Assembly: GCF_020782115.1 (NCBI RefSeq)
Contig: NZ_JAJGMW010000002.1
Span: 124,001-188,000, forward strand
Direction of reading: 5' to 3'
From: Leeuwenhoekiella parthenopeia
GTDB taxonomy: Bacteria; Bacteroidota; Bacteroidia; Flavobacteriales; Flavobacteriaceae
Length of the DNA stretch: 64,000 nt
Shown here: positions 9,816 to 17,673 of the stretch, in pieces
Layout of the letters: the number at the start of each line of letters is the position of its first letter
How positions within the stretch are numbered: position 1 is the first letter of the stretch
The notes under the pieces: model-generated
Seen by the model: only the letters and a program-made list of their open reading frames with translations
Databases searched by the model: none
What the model was told of the DNA's origin: nothing
Position numbers and translations under genes: made by a program

Positions 9816-9823
9816 TAATTTTG
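9816..9823 (+). promoter_or_regulatory. Promoter -7 box of the toxin-antitoxin pair
   Basis: TAATTTTG, 31 bases before the antitoxin ATG and immediately upstream of a palindrome. Confidence 0.55.
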
Positions 9824-9826
9824 TAT

Positions 9827-9840
9827 ATTGCATTTGCAAT
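9827..9840. promoter_or_regulatory. Candidate operator of the Xre/Res module
   Basis: ATTGCA-TT-TGCAAT is a perfect 6-2-6 inverted repeat at the predicted transcription start. Xre-type antitoxins with their toxins commonly autoregulate by binding such palindromes; binding here is an inference. Confidence 0.5.
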
Positions 9841-9854
9841 TGAAGGATATTATT

Positions 9855-10274
9855 ATGAAGTCTTATAAATCTATTGAAGAGTTCCTTATCGCTGCTGATG
9901 TCAATGAAGCTGCGGTCGCCTACTGGAGGCAGGAAAGTTTACCCTACCAAAAAGCAAAGCCTGTTCTTGATTTTTTAGATTTTAATCAGGAAGAGAGTGC
10001 TCATTTTTTAGACGTTAATCCTTCTACCATTTCCCGTTGGAAATCCTCTAACGGCAAGTTGAGTAAGTTGAGTTCAAAAATGGTTTATGATGTAAACGAG
10101 CTTATCAAAAAAGGGATTTCGATTTTTGGAGAAGAGCATTTATTTTTAAAATGGCTTGAAACCCCTAATCACGCTTTAGGTAATGTCACCCCTAAAGAAA
10201 TGATTCAGGATCCCAATGGGATGGAGTATGTTGATGAAGCTTTAGATGCCCTGGCCTGGGGAGCTGTAGTTTAA
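9855..10274 (+). CDS. Xre/MbcA/ParS-type antitoxin (DUF2384 toxin-binding domain)
   Basis: A 139-residue antitoxin of a type II module. An Xre-like helix-turn-helix region (DFNQEESAHFLDVNPSTISR) is followed by a C-terminal MbcA/ParS segment (GEEHLFLKWLETPNHALG) that holds the toxin, and it ends in DEALDALAWGAVV, typical of Res-associated antitoxins. The ATG at 9855 is preferred because the TTG at 9828 lies in the palindrome at the transcription start. Its stop TAA shares one base with the toxin ATG (TAATG), so the two are translationally coupled. It should neutralise the toxin and repress the pair. Confidence 0.88.
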   Translation: MKSYKSIEEFLIAADVNEAAVAYWRQESLPYQKAKPVLDFLDFNQEESAHFLDVNPSTISRWKSSNGKLSKLSSKMVYDVNELIKKGISIFGEEHLFLKWLETPNHALGNVTPKEMIQDPNGMEYVDEALDALAWGAVV

Positions 10275-10732
10275 TGCAGATTTATCGGATTTACATAGAT
10301 AAGGAAGGCTACACTGCGCTGGGTTACGGACCGGCAGGAGCTCGCTGGAACAAAGCGTTTACTCCGGTAATCTATGCCAGCAGTCAGGTTTCTTTATCTA
10401 TGCTTGAGCATCTTTCTATACGAGGGGCTTCCGTATCAAAATTGAACTGGAAACTCGCCACACTTGAACTCGACGTTACTCCTCATTTTGTTAATGTTAC
10501 TGATTTGCCAGGAGATTGGGATTTTCGCCCACATCCCCGAAGCACTCAGGAAATTGGAAGCCGCTGGGCTCTACAAAGACAATCATTGGCTTTGGCTGTG
10601 CCTTCTGCACGACTTCCGTTAAGCCGATTTCCGAAAGAATATAATTTACTGATCAATCCTTTTCACCCGGAGTTTTTAGAAAAAATCAGATTGGTTAGTG
10701 AAGAAGATGTTCCCTTTCAGCTTAATTACTAA
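10274..10732 (+). CDS. RES-domain toxin (NAD-depleting)
   Basis: A 152-residue RES family protein. Characterised Res toxins degrade cellular NAD+ and resemble ADP-ribosyltransferases. The family pattern is visible: GARWN with Arg24, YAS with Tyr34, Glu45 in the helix that follows, and VPSARLP with the conserved Ser about 113, then NPFHPEF. All expected polar residues are present, so the toxin looks intact. It overlaps the antitoxin by one base and its 3' end overlaps the convergent TspO-like gene by 11 bases. Confidence 0.88.
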   Translation: MQIYRIYIDKEGYTALGYGPAGARWNKAFTPVIYASSQVSLSMLEHLSIRGASVSKLNWKLATLELDVTPHFVNVTDLPGDWDFRPHPRSTQEIGSRWALQRQSLALAVPSARLPLSRFPKEYNLLINPFHPEFLEKIRLVSEEDVPFQLNY

Positions 10733-11519
10733 AACGCTGTTTACACTTCTCAGCAGGATTAGTCGCCCGATTGCGATAGCCGTGTAATCCTGCGGCGACG
10801 CTAAGTACAATTGCTCCCGCCAGTGCATAATAGGCAATTGCCGGGATTGTCCCATTATGTCTGATGAAAATGGCAAAAAGCGCCCAGGCACCTACCATTG
10901 CGAATTCCCGCATATTGCGCAAATTGATCATCAGATTGTTGATGTAGACTGCGATGGTTATAAGTACCATCGTTAGTATTATTTGCGTGAGTTGTGAAAG
11001 TTCAACCCCGAGACTTATAAGGAAAGCGGAAATATTGGCGATGGTAGCAACTGCAATCCAACCACTGTAAAAGCAAATGGGCCACCAGACGAATGCAATG
11101 ATCTCAATGGGTGCATCCCAGCGTTCCATATTGGTTTTGAGAATGATTTTTAGAAGCGAAACCAGTATTCCCAGCATAATCAGGACTGAAAGCCAAATCT
11201 GGTCGTAAATAAAAGCAAGCACCCAACCGGCATTGAGCACATTAGCAATCGCAAACCAATAGCCGGTCTGCTCCAGATGCGGAGTGTCCTTTTTGCTGAA
11301 AAATGCCCGTCTGATACCGAAAAGTGCATAACCCACCAATCCCAAAAAAATCAATCCCCAGATCGAGAAGGCGTAACCGGCAGGAGTAAACAAATTGTCG
11401 TAACGCGCGCTCATTTCACCAATAGTGGTGTCATTCCAGCGCTGTGCCTGTGAAAGTCCGTTTACGGTAAGTACCAGTACAACTGAAAGCAGGTTGAGGA
11501 TGGCAAGTTTCTTTTTCAT
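10722..11519 (-). CDS. TspO/tryptophan-rich sensory protein-like membrane protein
   Basis: A 265-residue integral membrane protein with about seven hydrophobic segments. The motif FTPAGYAFSIWGLIF (about 45-59) is the TspO/MBR signature, but the protein is longer than the about 160-residue bacterial TspO, as in the larger Flavobacteriaceae homologues. Ligand unknown; TspO proteins bind porphyrins and related molecules. The ATG at 11519 starts a good membrane-anchor sequence (MKKKLAILNLLS); an upstream in-frame start at 11540 is possible. It converges on the toxin gene with an 11-base overlap. Confidence 0.78.
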   Translation of the reverse strand: MKKKLAILNLLSVVLVLTVNGLSQAQRWNDTTIGEMSARYDNLFTPAGYAFSIWGLIFLGLVGYALFGIRRAFFSKKDTPHLEQTGYWFAIANVLNAGWVLAFIYDQIWLSVLIMLGILVSLLKIILKTNMERWDAPIEIIAFVWWPICFYSGWIAVATIANISAFLISLGVELSQLTQIILTMVLITIAVYINNLMINLRNMREFAMVGAWALFAIFIRHNGTIPAIAYYALAGAIVLSVAAGLHGYRNRATNPAEKCKQRFSN

Positions 11520-11557
11520 AGTATTAATTTTCGGTATCAAACGAAATAGATATTGCT

Positions 11558-11640
11558 GTCAGTCTGAGCCTGTCGAAGACAACTTAAATAATTAAAAATC
11601 TACAACATCATCGCTAGCATTTCGACAAGCTCAATGTGAC
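11558..11640. repeat. Imperfect inverted repeat with CTGTCGAA cores
   Basis: The arms 11558-11580 and 11617-11640 share TGAGCYTGTCGAA in inverse orientation around a 36-base AT-rich spacer. The word GAGCCTGTCGAA is a familiar dispersed intergenic repeat in flavobacterial genomes. It fills the gap between the TspO-like gene and pdeM and could form a large cruciform. Confidence 0.6.
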
Positions 11641-11653
11641 ATTAATTGAGGGT

Positions 11654-12289
11654 TTAACAAACCCGGATCACCTCATTCCTGGTCACGGCAAATACCTGAT
11701 CGCCTGATTTGGGTTCCAAATAGTAATTTCCCGTAAATGTACCAAATGCGGGTAAAATCAACTGATTTTCAGTCTTAAAGAAACATGAAAGTTTCAGTAC
11801 CTGACGGCCTAATCCGCCCATACGGATTCCCGGATGTATGTGTCCACAAAAATTAAACAGGCCTTCACGTTCTTCCGGATGATGGGTGAGTAAAAAACCT
11901 TCGGTTATGATTTCAGAGTAGATCGCGATACCCAGCTTTTCATACTTTAACGGATTGATGATGTCGTGGTTACCCGCAACCAAAATCACGTTTTCCTTTC
12001 GCGATTTAACCCAATCTTCAAAGAGTTGCCATTCCGTATTTAAACTGCTGTGAAACAAATCGCCCAAAAAGCAAATGCTGTTGGCCTCAAAAGCATCTGC
12101 GATACGGGTCAGCTGCTTAAAATTTTCGGCCACGGCCTTAAACGGAACAGCGCTTCCGTGTTTTCTAAAATGCGAAACTTTCCCCAAATGCACATCGGCA
12201 ATGAGCAAGGTTGACTTTTCGGTCCAAAAAATCCCACCCGAAGGATGCAAGACAAAATTTTGGTCTAAAATGGAAAGCGACTGATTCAT
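11654..12289 (-). CDS. pdeM: Ligase-associated DNA damage response endonuclease PdeM (metallophosphoesterase)
   Basis: A 211-residue calcineurin-like phosphoesterase. Motifs are IADVHLGK (D-x-H), LGDLFHS (GD), GNHD, THHPE and GHIHPGI, giving the complete two-metal site. Homologues in the ligase/helicase/exonuclease cluster are manganese-dependent DNA nucleases. The ATG at 12289 (MNQSLSILDQNFVLHP) fits homologues; an in-frame ATG at 12310 would add seven residues. It is the last gene of the minus-strand repair cluster, separated from the helicase by a small VOC-like gene and a terminator. Confidence 0.9.
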   Translation of the reverse strand: MNQSLSILDQNFVLHPSGGIFWTEKSTLLIADVHLGKVSHFRKHGSAVPFKAVAENFKQLTRIADAFEANSICFLGDLFHSSLNTEWQLFEDWVKSRKENVILVAGNHDIINPLKYEKLGIAIYSEIITEGFLLTHHPEEREGLFNFCGHIHPGIRMGGLGRQVLKLSCFFKTENQLILPAFGTFTGNYYLEPKSGDQVFAVTRNEVIRVC

Positions 12290-12336
12290 AGCACTGCAAA
12301 TTTCAGTCATTTTAGCGGGCTAGTCAACGCTGCAAC

Positions 12337-12368
12337 AAAAAAATGCCGAAGCATTAACTTCGGCATTT
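12337..12368 (-). terminator. Rho-independent terminator after the VOC-like gene
   Basis: The 11-base stem AAATGCCGAAG / CTTCGGCATTT (12341-12351 and 12358-12368) is followed on the minus strand by a T run. It should end transcripts arriving from the helicase side, so pdeM may need its own promoter. Confidence 0.8.
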
Positions 12369-12391
12369 TAATCTATTTCGATAGCAACTGA

Positions 12392-12799
12392 TTAGTTTAA
12401 GTCGGCATTCAGCATCCAGCTTATTCCGTACTTATCGCGTACGCGGGCATAATAGGCATTCCAGCTTGTTTCTTGCGGGTCTGCCAGGCTTTGCCCTTCA
12501 GCAGAAAGCTTTTTAAACAGTTCGCTTACTTCTTCCTTGCTGTCCAGATCCACGCCCAATTGTACCGTGTTACCCTGTTGCACCGGAGTATCTGGGGAAG
12601 CATCGTAGGCCATCAGGTGAATTCCTTTCCCTTTCAGTTCTGCGTGTTGCAGTTTATTGCGATAATTTCCGGGAATATCTATTTCTTTCCCTTCATAAGT
12701 CTCTTTATTGATGATATCACCACCAAAGCAATCCTGATAAAAATTCAGCGCTTCCTGGCATTCTCCTCTAAATGTTAAATATGGTTTTACAGTTGTCAT
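12392..12799 (-). CDS. VOC family protein, PhnB/YjdN-like
   Basis: A 135-residue vicinal-oxygen-chelate (glyoxalase/bleomycin resistance fold) protein of the PhnB type. It starts with VKPYLTFRGECQEALNFYQDCFGG, the usual beta-alpha opening, and ends with GISWMLN. PhnB-type proteins have no settled function; they were once mislabelled demethylubiquinone methyltransferases. It lies within the repair cluster and on the same strand, but nothing in the sequence links it to DNA repair, and a terminator separates it from pdeM. Confidence 0.85.
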   Translation of the reverse strand: MTTVKPYLTFRGECQEALNFYQDCFGGDIINKETYEGKEIDIPGNYRNKLQHAELKGKGIHLMAYDASPDTPVQQGNTVQLGVDLDSKEEVSELFKKLSAEGQSLADPQETSWNAYYARVRDKYGISWMLNADLN

Positions 12800-12908
12800 A
12801 ATTTTTGATTTTTAAGTTATCTTAAAGATACGGCCTCAACCCTCATTATTCCTGCTGTTACGTGTTATATTGTTCTTAATCAAAGGCTAAAGTCTGTTAA
12901 GAGCAGGG

Positions 12909-15377
12909 CTAAATCTTATCCAGGTAGCGCAGCATATTTTTTATGCGGTCTTCCAGCTTTTCGCTGCTCAGTTTTTCCCGAAGTCGGTCTGTAATAATAG
13001 GGAAGGAGAAGGGCGTGGCTTTTTCGCAGGCTTTGATCACAATTTCCTGTTTTTCTATACGCTCCAGTGCCAGGCGCAAACGACCTTCTTCCAATTGATG
13101 TTCAAAAGTCTCACGATATGCCTGCTGAAACAACAAATTTTCAGGTTCGTAATCTCTAAAAACTTCAAACAATAACTGACTGTTGCTTTGCAGATGCTTG
13201 TTTTTGACGATTTTCCCCGGAAAACCGGTAAACACCATCCCGCTGATGACTGCAATATCACGGAATTTCCGCCGGGCCATTTCGGTGCTGTTCAGGCTTT
13301 TCTGCAGGTCTTCTACTAAAAAACGAGCCGTAAATAAGTCGTTGTCGAGCACCTGTTGCATATCGATTTTTTGGTCTGAAAGTATCTCAAAACCGTAATC
13401 ATTAAATGCGATGCTGAAGGTTATGGGCGAAAGTAAACTGATTCGGTAGGCTAATAAACTTCCTAAAGCCTCGTGTACAAAGCGGCCTTCAAAGGGGTAA
13501 AATATATGGTGAAAACCTTCGCGACTTTTAAAGGTTTCAATCAAAAACTGATCGTTATTGGGAACGATAGATTCCAAACGCTGCCGGTCGAAGATGTCTT
13601 TTAACGCCTGAAGCTCTCGGGTTTGTTGCTCAAAAGGCAAATTAGCCGAATACAATTCTTCGCGCAGCAACTCGCTCATTTGTGCCGAAAGCGTCAACCG
13701 ACCGCCCATCCAACTCACCACTTTTGCCTGCTTTTTGGTTTTAGCCTTTTTCACCAAAACCTGCATGCCTTTGATGCGGTAGAGTTCGAGGTTTTTCCCT
13801 GCAAACGTAAACACATCGCCGGGCGAAAGTTTAGAGATAAACCATTCTTCAACGGTGCCAATGTAGCCGCCTTTTAAATATTTGACCTGCAAGGCGGCAT
13901 CGCCTACAATGGTACCGATCTGCAACCGATGGCGCATCGCGACGGCTTTACTATTTACCTTAAACTTGCCGTCTTCTTCAATTTCAATCTTTTTATACTC
14001 GTCGTAGGCTTGCAGCGACTGACTGCCTTTGGTGATAAAATTCAGAATCCATCGCCATTGCTCTTCGCTCATCGCCTGAAAACAAAAAGTTTGTTTGACT
14101 TCTTTCCAGATTTCTGCCGGGTAAAAACCGTCTGCGACTGCAAGCGTGGTTAAATATTGAATCAAGACATCAAAACTCAGCAGATACGGAATACGGTCTT
14201 CAACCACCTGATTAATCGCTGCCTTCCCCAGCGCCGAAGCTTCTATGAGTTCAATTGCGTGCGTAGGTAAAAAGTAGATTACACTTTCTTTCCCGGGCTG
14301 GTGCCCGCTGCGGCCGGCACGTTGTAAAAAACGGGCAACGCCTTTGGGACCACCAATTTGGATGATGCTCTCTACCGGCGCAAAATCAACACCCAGATCG
14401 AGACTTGAGGTGCAAATCACAGCTTTCAGGCTTTCGTTTCTTATGGCCTGCTCTACCCAGAGCCGGGTTTCTTTATTGATACTGCCATGATGCATAGCGA
14501 GTTCACCGGCATACTCCGGGTGCTTGTACATCATTTTCTGAAACCAGAGTTCGCACTGCGCCCGTGTATTGGTAAACAAAAGTGTGGTTTTGCTGTTGTT
14601 GATGATAGGTACGACTTCTTCCAACAGGTGCAATCCCATATGTCCGCGCCATGGAAATTTCTCCATAGTTTTAGGTATGATGCTTTCAACCTTGTAGGTT
14701 TTTCCCAAATTGGCTTTGACCAAAACCGAATTTTTAAAGGCTTTAGAATCGGGTCCCAGTAGTACTTCGCGTGCCTGATCGAGATTGCCTATGGTTGCTG
14801 AAATTCCCCAGATACGCAGTTTTGGGGCAATGGCTTTAAGCCGGGAGAGTCCGAGTTCGGTTTGTACCCCGCGTTTGCTGCCCAGGAGTTCGTGCCATTC
14901 GTCAATCACGATAGCCGTACAATTCTTAAAAACTTTCTTATAGTCTTTGCTCGTCAGCAAAAGCTGAAGACTTTCGGGCGTGGTGATGAGCAGATCGGGC
15001 ATTTTGCGTTTTTGCTTTGCCCGTTCCGCCTGAGGCGTGTCACCGGTGCGTATACCTACGGTTAGTTGGGTTTCCAAACCATCTGCAAAACGCGCTGCCG
15101 CCTGCGCAATTTCCACTGAAAGCGCTCGTAAAGGCGTAATCCAGATCGCTTTAAGTCCCGGTTTGTGTTTGGTTTTATAATCAGGATTGTTTTTGATGTA
15201 ATCTAAAACAAATGCTACCCAAAGGGCATAGGTTTTCCCGCTTCCTGTAGGCGCGTTGAGCAGACCGTTTTTACCTTCCAAAAAAGCCCCCCAGGTCTCT
15301 TCCTGAAATGCAAAGGGTTTCCATCCCTGATTTTTAAACCAGGATTGCGCGAGTTTATGGAGTTGGTTTTTTGTCAT
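12909..15377 (-). CDS. Ligase-associated DNA damage response DExH helicase (Lhr-core type)
   Basis: An 822-residue superfamily 2 helicase. Walker A is APTGSGKT (about 42-49), then TPLRAL, TTPESL, the DExH box DEWHELLG, SATIGN, TSSLDLGVDF and QRAGRSGH. The C-terminal half carries the winged-helix and Lhr-core extension (EEWFISKLSPGDVFTFAGKNLEL). Lhr-core enzymes are ATP-driven 3'-5' DNA translocases. ATG 15377 (MTKNQLHKLAQSW) is preferred; the upstream ATG at 15413 sits in the inverted repeat region and adds 12 residues without homology. It is downstream of the ligase gene, from which it is separated by the DUF559 insertion. Confidence 0.9.
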   Translation of the reverse strand: MTKNQLHKLAQSWFKNQGWKPFAFQEETWGAFLEGKNGLLNAPTGSGKTYALWVAFVLDYIKNNPDYKTKHKPGLKAIWITPLRALSVEIAQAAARFADGLETQLTVGIRTGDTPQAERAKQKRKMPDLLITTPESLQLLLTSKDYKKVFKNCTAIVIDEWHELLGSKRGVQTELGLSRLKAIAPKLRIWGISATIGNLDQAREVLLGPDSKAFKNSVLVKANLGKTYKVESIIPKTMEKFPWRGHMGLHLLEEVVPIINNSKTTLLFTNTRAQCELWFQKMMYKHPEYAGELAMHHGSINKETRLWVEQAIRNESLKAVICTSSLDLGVDFAPVESIIQIGGPKGVARFLQRAGRSGHQPGKESVIYFLPTHAIELIEASALGKAAINQVVEDRIPYLLSFDVLIQYLTTLAVADGFYPAEIWKEVKQTFCFQAMSEEQWRWILNFITKGSQSLQAYDEYKKIEIEEDGKFKVNSKAVAMRHRLQIGTIVGDAALQVKYLKGGYIGTVEEWFISKLSPGDVFTFAGKNLELYRIKGMQVLVKKAKTKKQAKVVSWMGGRLTLSAQMSELLREELYSANLPFEQQTRELQALKDIFDRQRLESIVPNNDQFLIETFKSREGFHHIFYPFEGRFVHEALGSLLAYRISLLSPITFSIAFNDYGFEILSDQKIDMQQVLDNDLFTARFLVEDLQKSLNSTEMARRKFRDIAVISGMVFTGFPGKIVKNKHLQSNSQLLFEVFRDYEPENLLFQQAYRETFEHQLEEGRLRLALERIEKQEIVIKACEKATPFSFPIITDRLREKLSSEKLEDRIKNMLRYLDKI

Positions 15378-15412
15378 AAGGGGCACGAACCCGTCCGTTT
15401 TTGCCTTCGACA

Positions 15413-15498
15413 AACCACCTTCCCTTACTAAGGGAAGGAGCTTATAGCTCCCCTCTTAGTATAGGAGGGGTGTCCCGATAAATCGGGACGGGGTGGTT
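15413..15498 (-). repeat. Palindromic repeat element, copy B (long form, inverted)
   Basis: An 86-base unit bounded by AACCACC (15413-15419) and GGTGGTT (15492-15498) and packed with hairpins: CCTTCCCTTA-C-TAAGGGAAGG (15418-15438), GAGCT-TAT-AGCTC (15438-15450), CCCCTC..GAGGGG (15450-15470) and GTCCCGAT-AA-ATCGGGAC (15472-15489). Read on the minus strand it has the module order of copies A and C plus an extra final hairpin. Its edge supplies the TGA stop of the DUF559 gene. Confidence 0.85.
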
Positions 15499-15863
15499 CA
15501 CTTCTTTTTAAAATTATCTTCAATCTCTTTCAATACACTGGGTAAAAAGTCAAAAACCATTTTATTCTCAAAACGTATGACATTAAAGCCCAGTTCATTT
15601 AATTTTTCAGTTCTGTAGGCATCATATTCAGCAACATCGGGATTTTGATGATACTGGCCATCCAATTCTACAATCAGTTTTTCTGAAGGACAGTAAAAGT
15701 CAACAATAAAGTAGGTAATGCTGTGTTGTCTTCTGAACTTTCTACCCGCCAGTTGAGATCTTTGTAAGTGTCTCCATAAAAAAGCTTCGGCAGGAGTTAG
15801 GTGTGATCGTAAATACTTTCTTCTGCTCTCCAGTATTTTTAAGTTGTGTATTTGTTTTTTCAT
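15498..15863 (-). CDS. DUF559 / endonuclease domain-containing protein (Vsr-like PD-(D/E)XK fold)
   Basis: A 121-residue protein. Visible motifs are RSHLTPAEAFLWRHL at the N-terminus, GRKFRRQHSI, FIVDFYCPSEKLIVELDGQYH with the D-x(n)-E-x-D nuclease core, and the C-terminal FNVIRFEN. The family is related to very-short-patch (Vsr) endonucleases; no activity has been firmly assigned. It lies in the gap between the ligase and helicase genes, bracketed by perfect 9-base inverted repeats GGGGTGGTT (15490-15498) and AACCACCCC (15880-15888) belonging to repeat copies B and C. This suggests it arrived as a cassette and is not an original member of the repair operon. Confidence 0.88.
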   Translation of the reverse strand: MKKQIHNLKILESRRKYLRSHLTPAEAFLWRHLQRSQLAGRKFRRQHSITYFIVDFYCPSEKLIVELDGQYHQNPDVAEYDAYRTEKLNELGFNVIRFENKMVFDFLPSVLKEIEDNFKKK

Positions 15864-15879
15864 AAACCAGCGGGATTAT

Positions 15880-15946
15880 AACCACCCCAATTTTGACAGG
15901 TCAAAATTTTCCCCTCCTTTTCTAATGAGGGGAGCTTTTTAAAGCT
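15880..15946 (+). repeat. Palindromic repeat element, copy C
   Basis: AACCACCCC, a perfect hairpin AATTTTGAC-AG-GTCAAAATT (15889-15908), CCCCTC..GAGGGG (15911-15932) and AGCTTT-TT-AAAGCT (15933-15946). It lies 16 bases upstream of the DUF559 start codon, in opposite orientation to copy B. Confidence 0.85.
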
Positions 15947-16011
15947 TTTAATTCCAGTCCAATTTACAAATAGTACCTCAATCAACATTTAGCTTGCATC
16001 ATGAGATTCCT

Positions 16012-17622
16012 TCAGCCGGCTTTGCCCGGCTTCGGAATCAATTGCTTGAGGTCTTCTAAAGTGTTGGCATCTTCAATCTTTTTGTCTTTACGCCAACGCA
16101 GCATACGCGGGAAACGGGTGGCGACACCGCTTTTGTGGCGCTTGCTGAGGGCGATTCCCTCGAAGGCAATTTCAAAAACGTGATGCGGTGTCACGCTGCG
16201 TACAGGGCCAAAGCGCTCCAATGTATTCTTCTTGATCCAGGCGTCCAGACTGCGAAACTCGGCATCGGTAAGGCCGGAGTAGGCTTTGGCGAAAGTGACG
16301 AGCTCTTCCTTGTTTTCATCCCAAAGTCCAAATGTATAATCGGTAAACAGATTGCTACGGCGGCCGTGACCGCGCATCGCGTAGGTGAGCACCGCGTCAA
16401 TAGTGAGCGGGTCAACCTTCCATTTCCACCAGTCGCCTTTTTTACGACCTACCAGATAGGGCGAATCTTTCCGCTTGAGCATCAAACCTTCAGACATCAC
16501 CTCGCGGCTGCGTTCACGTTCTACGGCGGCCTCTTCCCAATTTGAAAACTCGATGGTTTCAGAAAGGTGTAGCGGTAACTCTTCGGTTTTAACCTGAGTA
16601 TATAATTCTTCTAATAATTTCCGCCTTTCGGCGAAAGCCAGATCGCGAATGTCTTTGCCTTCCCATTCCAGAATATCGTAGGCTTTGAGAATCACGGGTG
16701 TTTTTTTCAGTTGGGCTTTGGTAATATTTTTACGCCCGATGCGGGTTTGTAAATCGTTAAACGTACCAATCACCCCTTTTTTAAACGGAAGGATTTCACC
16801 ATCAAGCACCGTCCCATTTGGGATAGCCTCCACGAAGGCTTCAAACTCGGGGTACTTATCGGTTACCAGTTCTTCACCTCGGCTCCAGACAAACAGCTCG
16901 TCTTCGCGAATGATGACCTGTGAGCGGATGCCGTCCCACTTATGCTCGGCAAACCAATCGTTTACATCGCCCAAATCTTCCGGAGTGTCCTCAATCGCAT
17001 AGGCCAGATAAAAGGGGTAGGGCTTGCTGAGGTAATCGGCTTTATTTTCTTCTAAAATGAGTTTTTGAAAACTGATTGTTTTGGGATCCCAATCGCCCAT
17101 CAGTTTATAGGCCAGCACGTCAACATCAATATCTGTAGCCTTTGCCAGCGCACGGGTCATTAATTTCTGACTTACGCCAATGCGAAAACTACCGGTGATG
17201 AGTTTACTGAATACAAAACGCTCGTAATAATTGAGGCGCGTCCAGTTTTCGTGCAGGTATTCGCGTTTTTCGTCTTCGGGCTTTTTTTTGAGGGCGATAA
17301 TTTCTTCACAAAACTGCGTGAGGCTTTTATCGGTATGCTCTTCGGAAGCGGGAATAATCAGCGCAATGGTTTCTGCCAGATCGCCTACAATGTGATAGCT
17401 TTCTTCAAACAGCCACAAGGGAATCTGAGCCAGTTCGGTAGCCCAGGTTCTTAATAAGGTAGTATTGACCGGCCGAGGCGGACGGCGGTGCGACAAAATC
17501 GCAATCGTCCAGACCTTGTCTTTGGGAGGCGCTTCGCGAAAGTATTGCGTAAGCGCATCAACCTTGACGTTGGTCTTGTTGGTACTGTCTATTTTACGTA
17601 TCAGTTCTGCAAAATCCCTCAT
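16012..17622 (-). CDS. ATP-dependent DNA ligase (ligase-associated repair cluster)
   Basis: A 536-residue ATP-dependent DNA ligase, sealing nicks through an enzyme-AMP intermediate. The nucleotidyl-transferase motif I is EHKWDGIR (K-x-D-G with the adenylated Lys, about 220), motif III is FVWSRGEELVTDKYPE, motif IV VLDGEIL, motif V EGLMLKR, and VGRKKGDWWKWKVD follows. An N-terminal DNA-binding domain (about 1-190) and a C-terminal OB-fold are present. ATG 17622 (MRDFAELIRKID) is chosen over 17643. The neighbours on the same strand are a beta-lactamase-fold exonuclease upstream and, beyond the DUF559 insertion, an Lhr helicase. This is the four-enzyme cluster known in many bacteria. Confidence 0.93.
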   Translation of the reverse strand: MRDFAELIRKIDSTNKTNVKVDALTQYFREAPPKDKVWTIAILSHRRPPRPVNTTLLRTWATELAQIPLWLFEESYHIVGDLAETIALIIPASEEHTDKSLTQFCEEIIALKKKPEDEKREYLHENWTRLNYYERFVFSKLITGSFRIGVSQKLMTRALAKATDIDVDVLAYKLMGDWDPKTISFQKLILEENKADYLSKPYPFYLAYAIEDTPEDLGDVNDWFAEHKWDGIRSQVIIREDELFVWSRGEELVTDKYPEFEAFVEAIPNGTVLDGEILPFKKGVIGTFNDLQTRIGRKNITKAQLKKTPVILKAYDILEWEGKDIRDLAFAERRKLLEELYTQVKTEELPLHLSETIEFSNWEEAAVERERSREVMSEGLMLKRKDSPYLVGRKKGDWWKWKVDPLTIDAVLTYAMRGHGRRSNLFTDYTFGLWDENKEELVTFAKAYSGLTDAEFRSLDAWIKKNTLERFGPVRSVTPHHVFEIAFEGIALSKRHKSGVATRFPRMLRWRKDKKIEDANTLEDLKQLIPKPGKAG

Positions 17623-17673
17623 CCCTCTCTGTCCTTCGGACATCTCTCCCCAAGGGAGAGAATATCTTTATAT

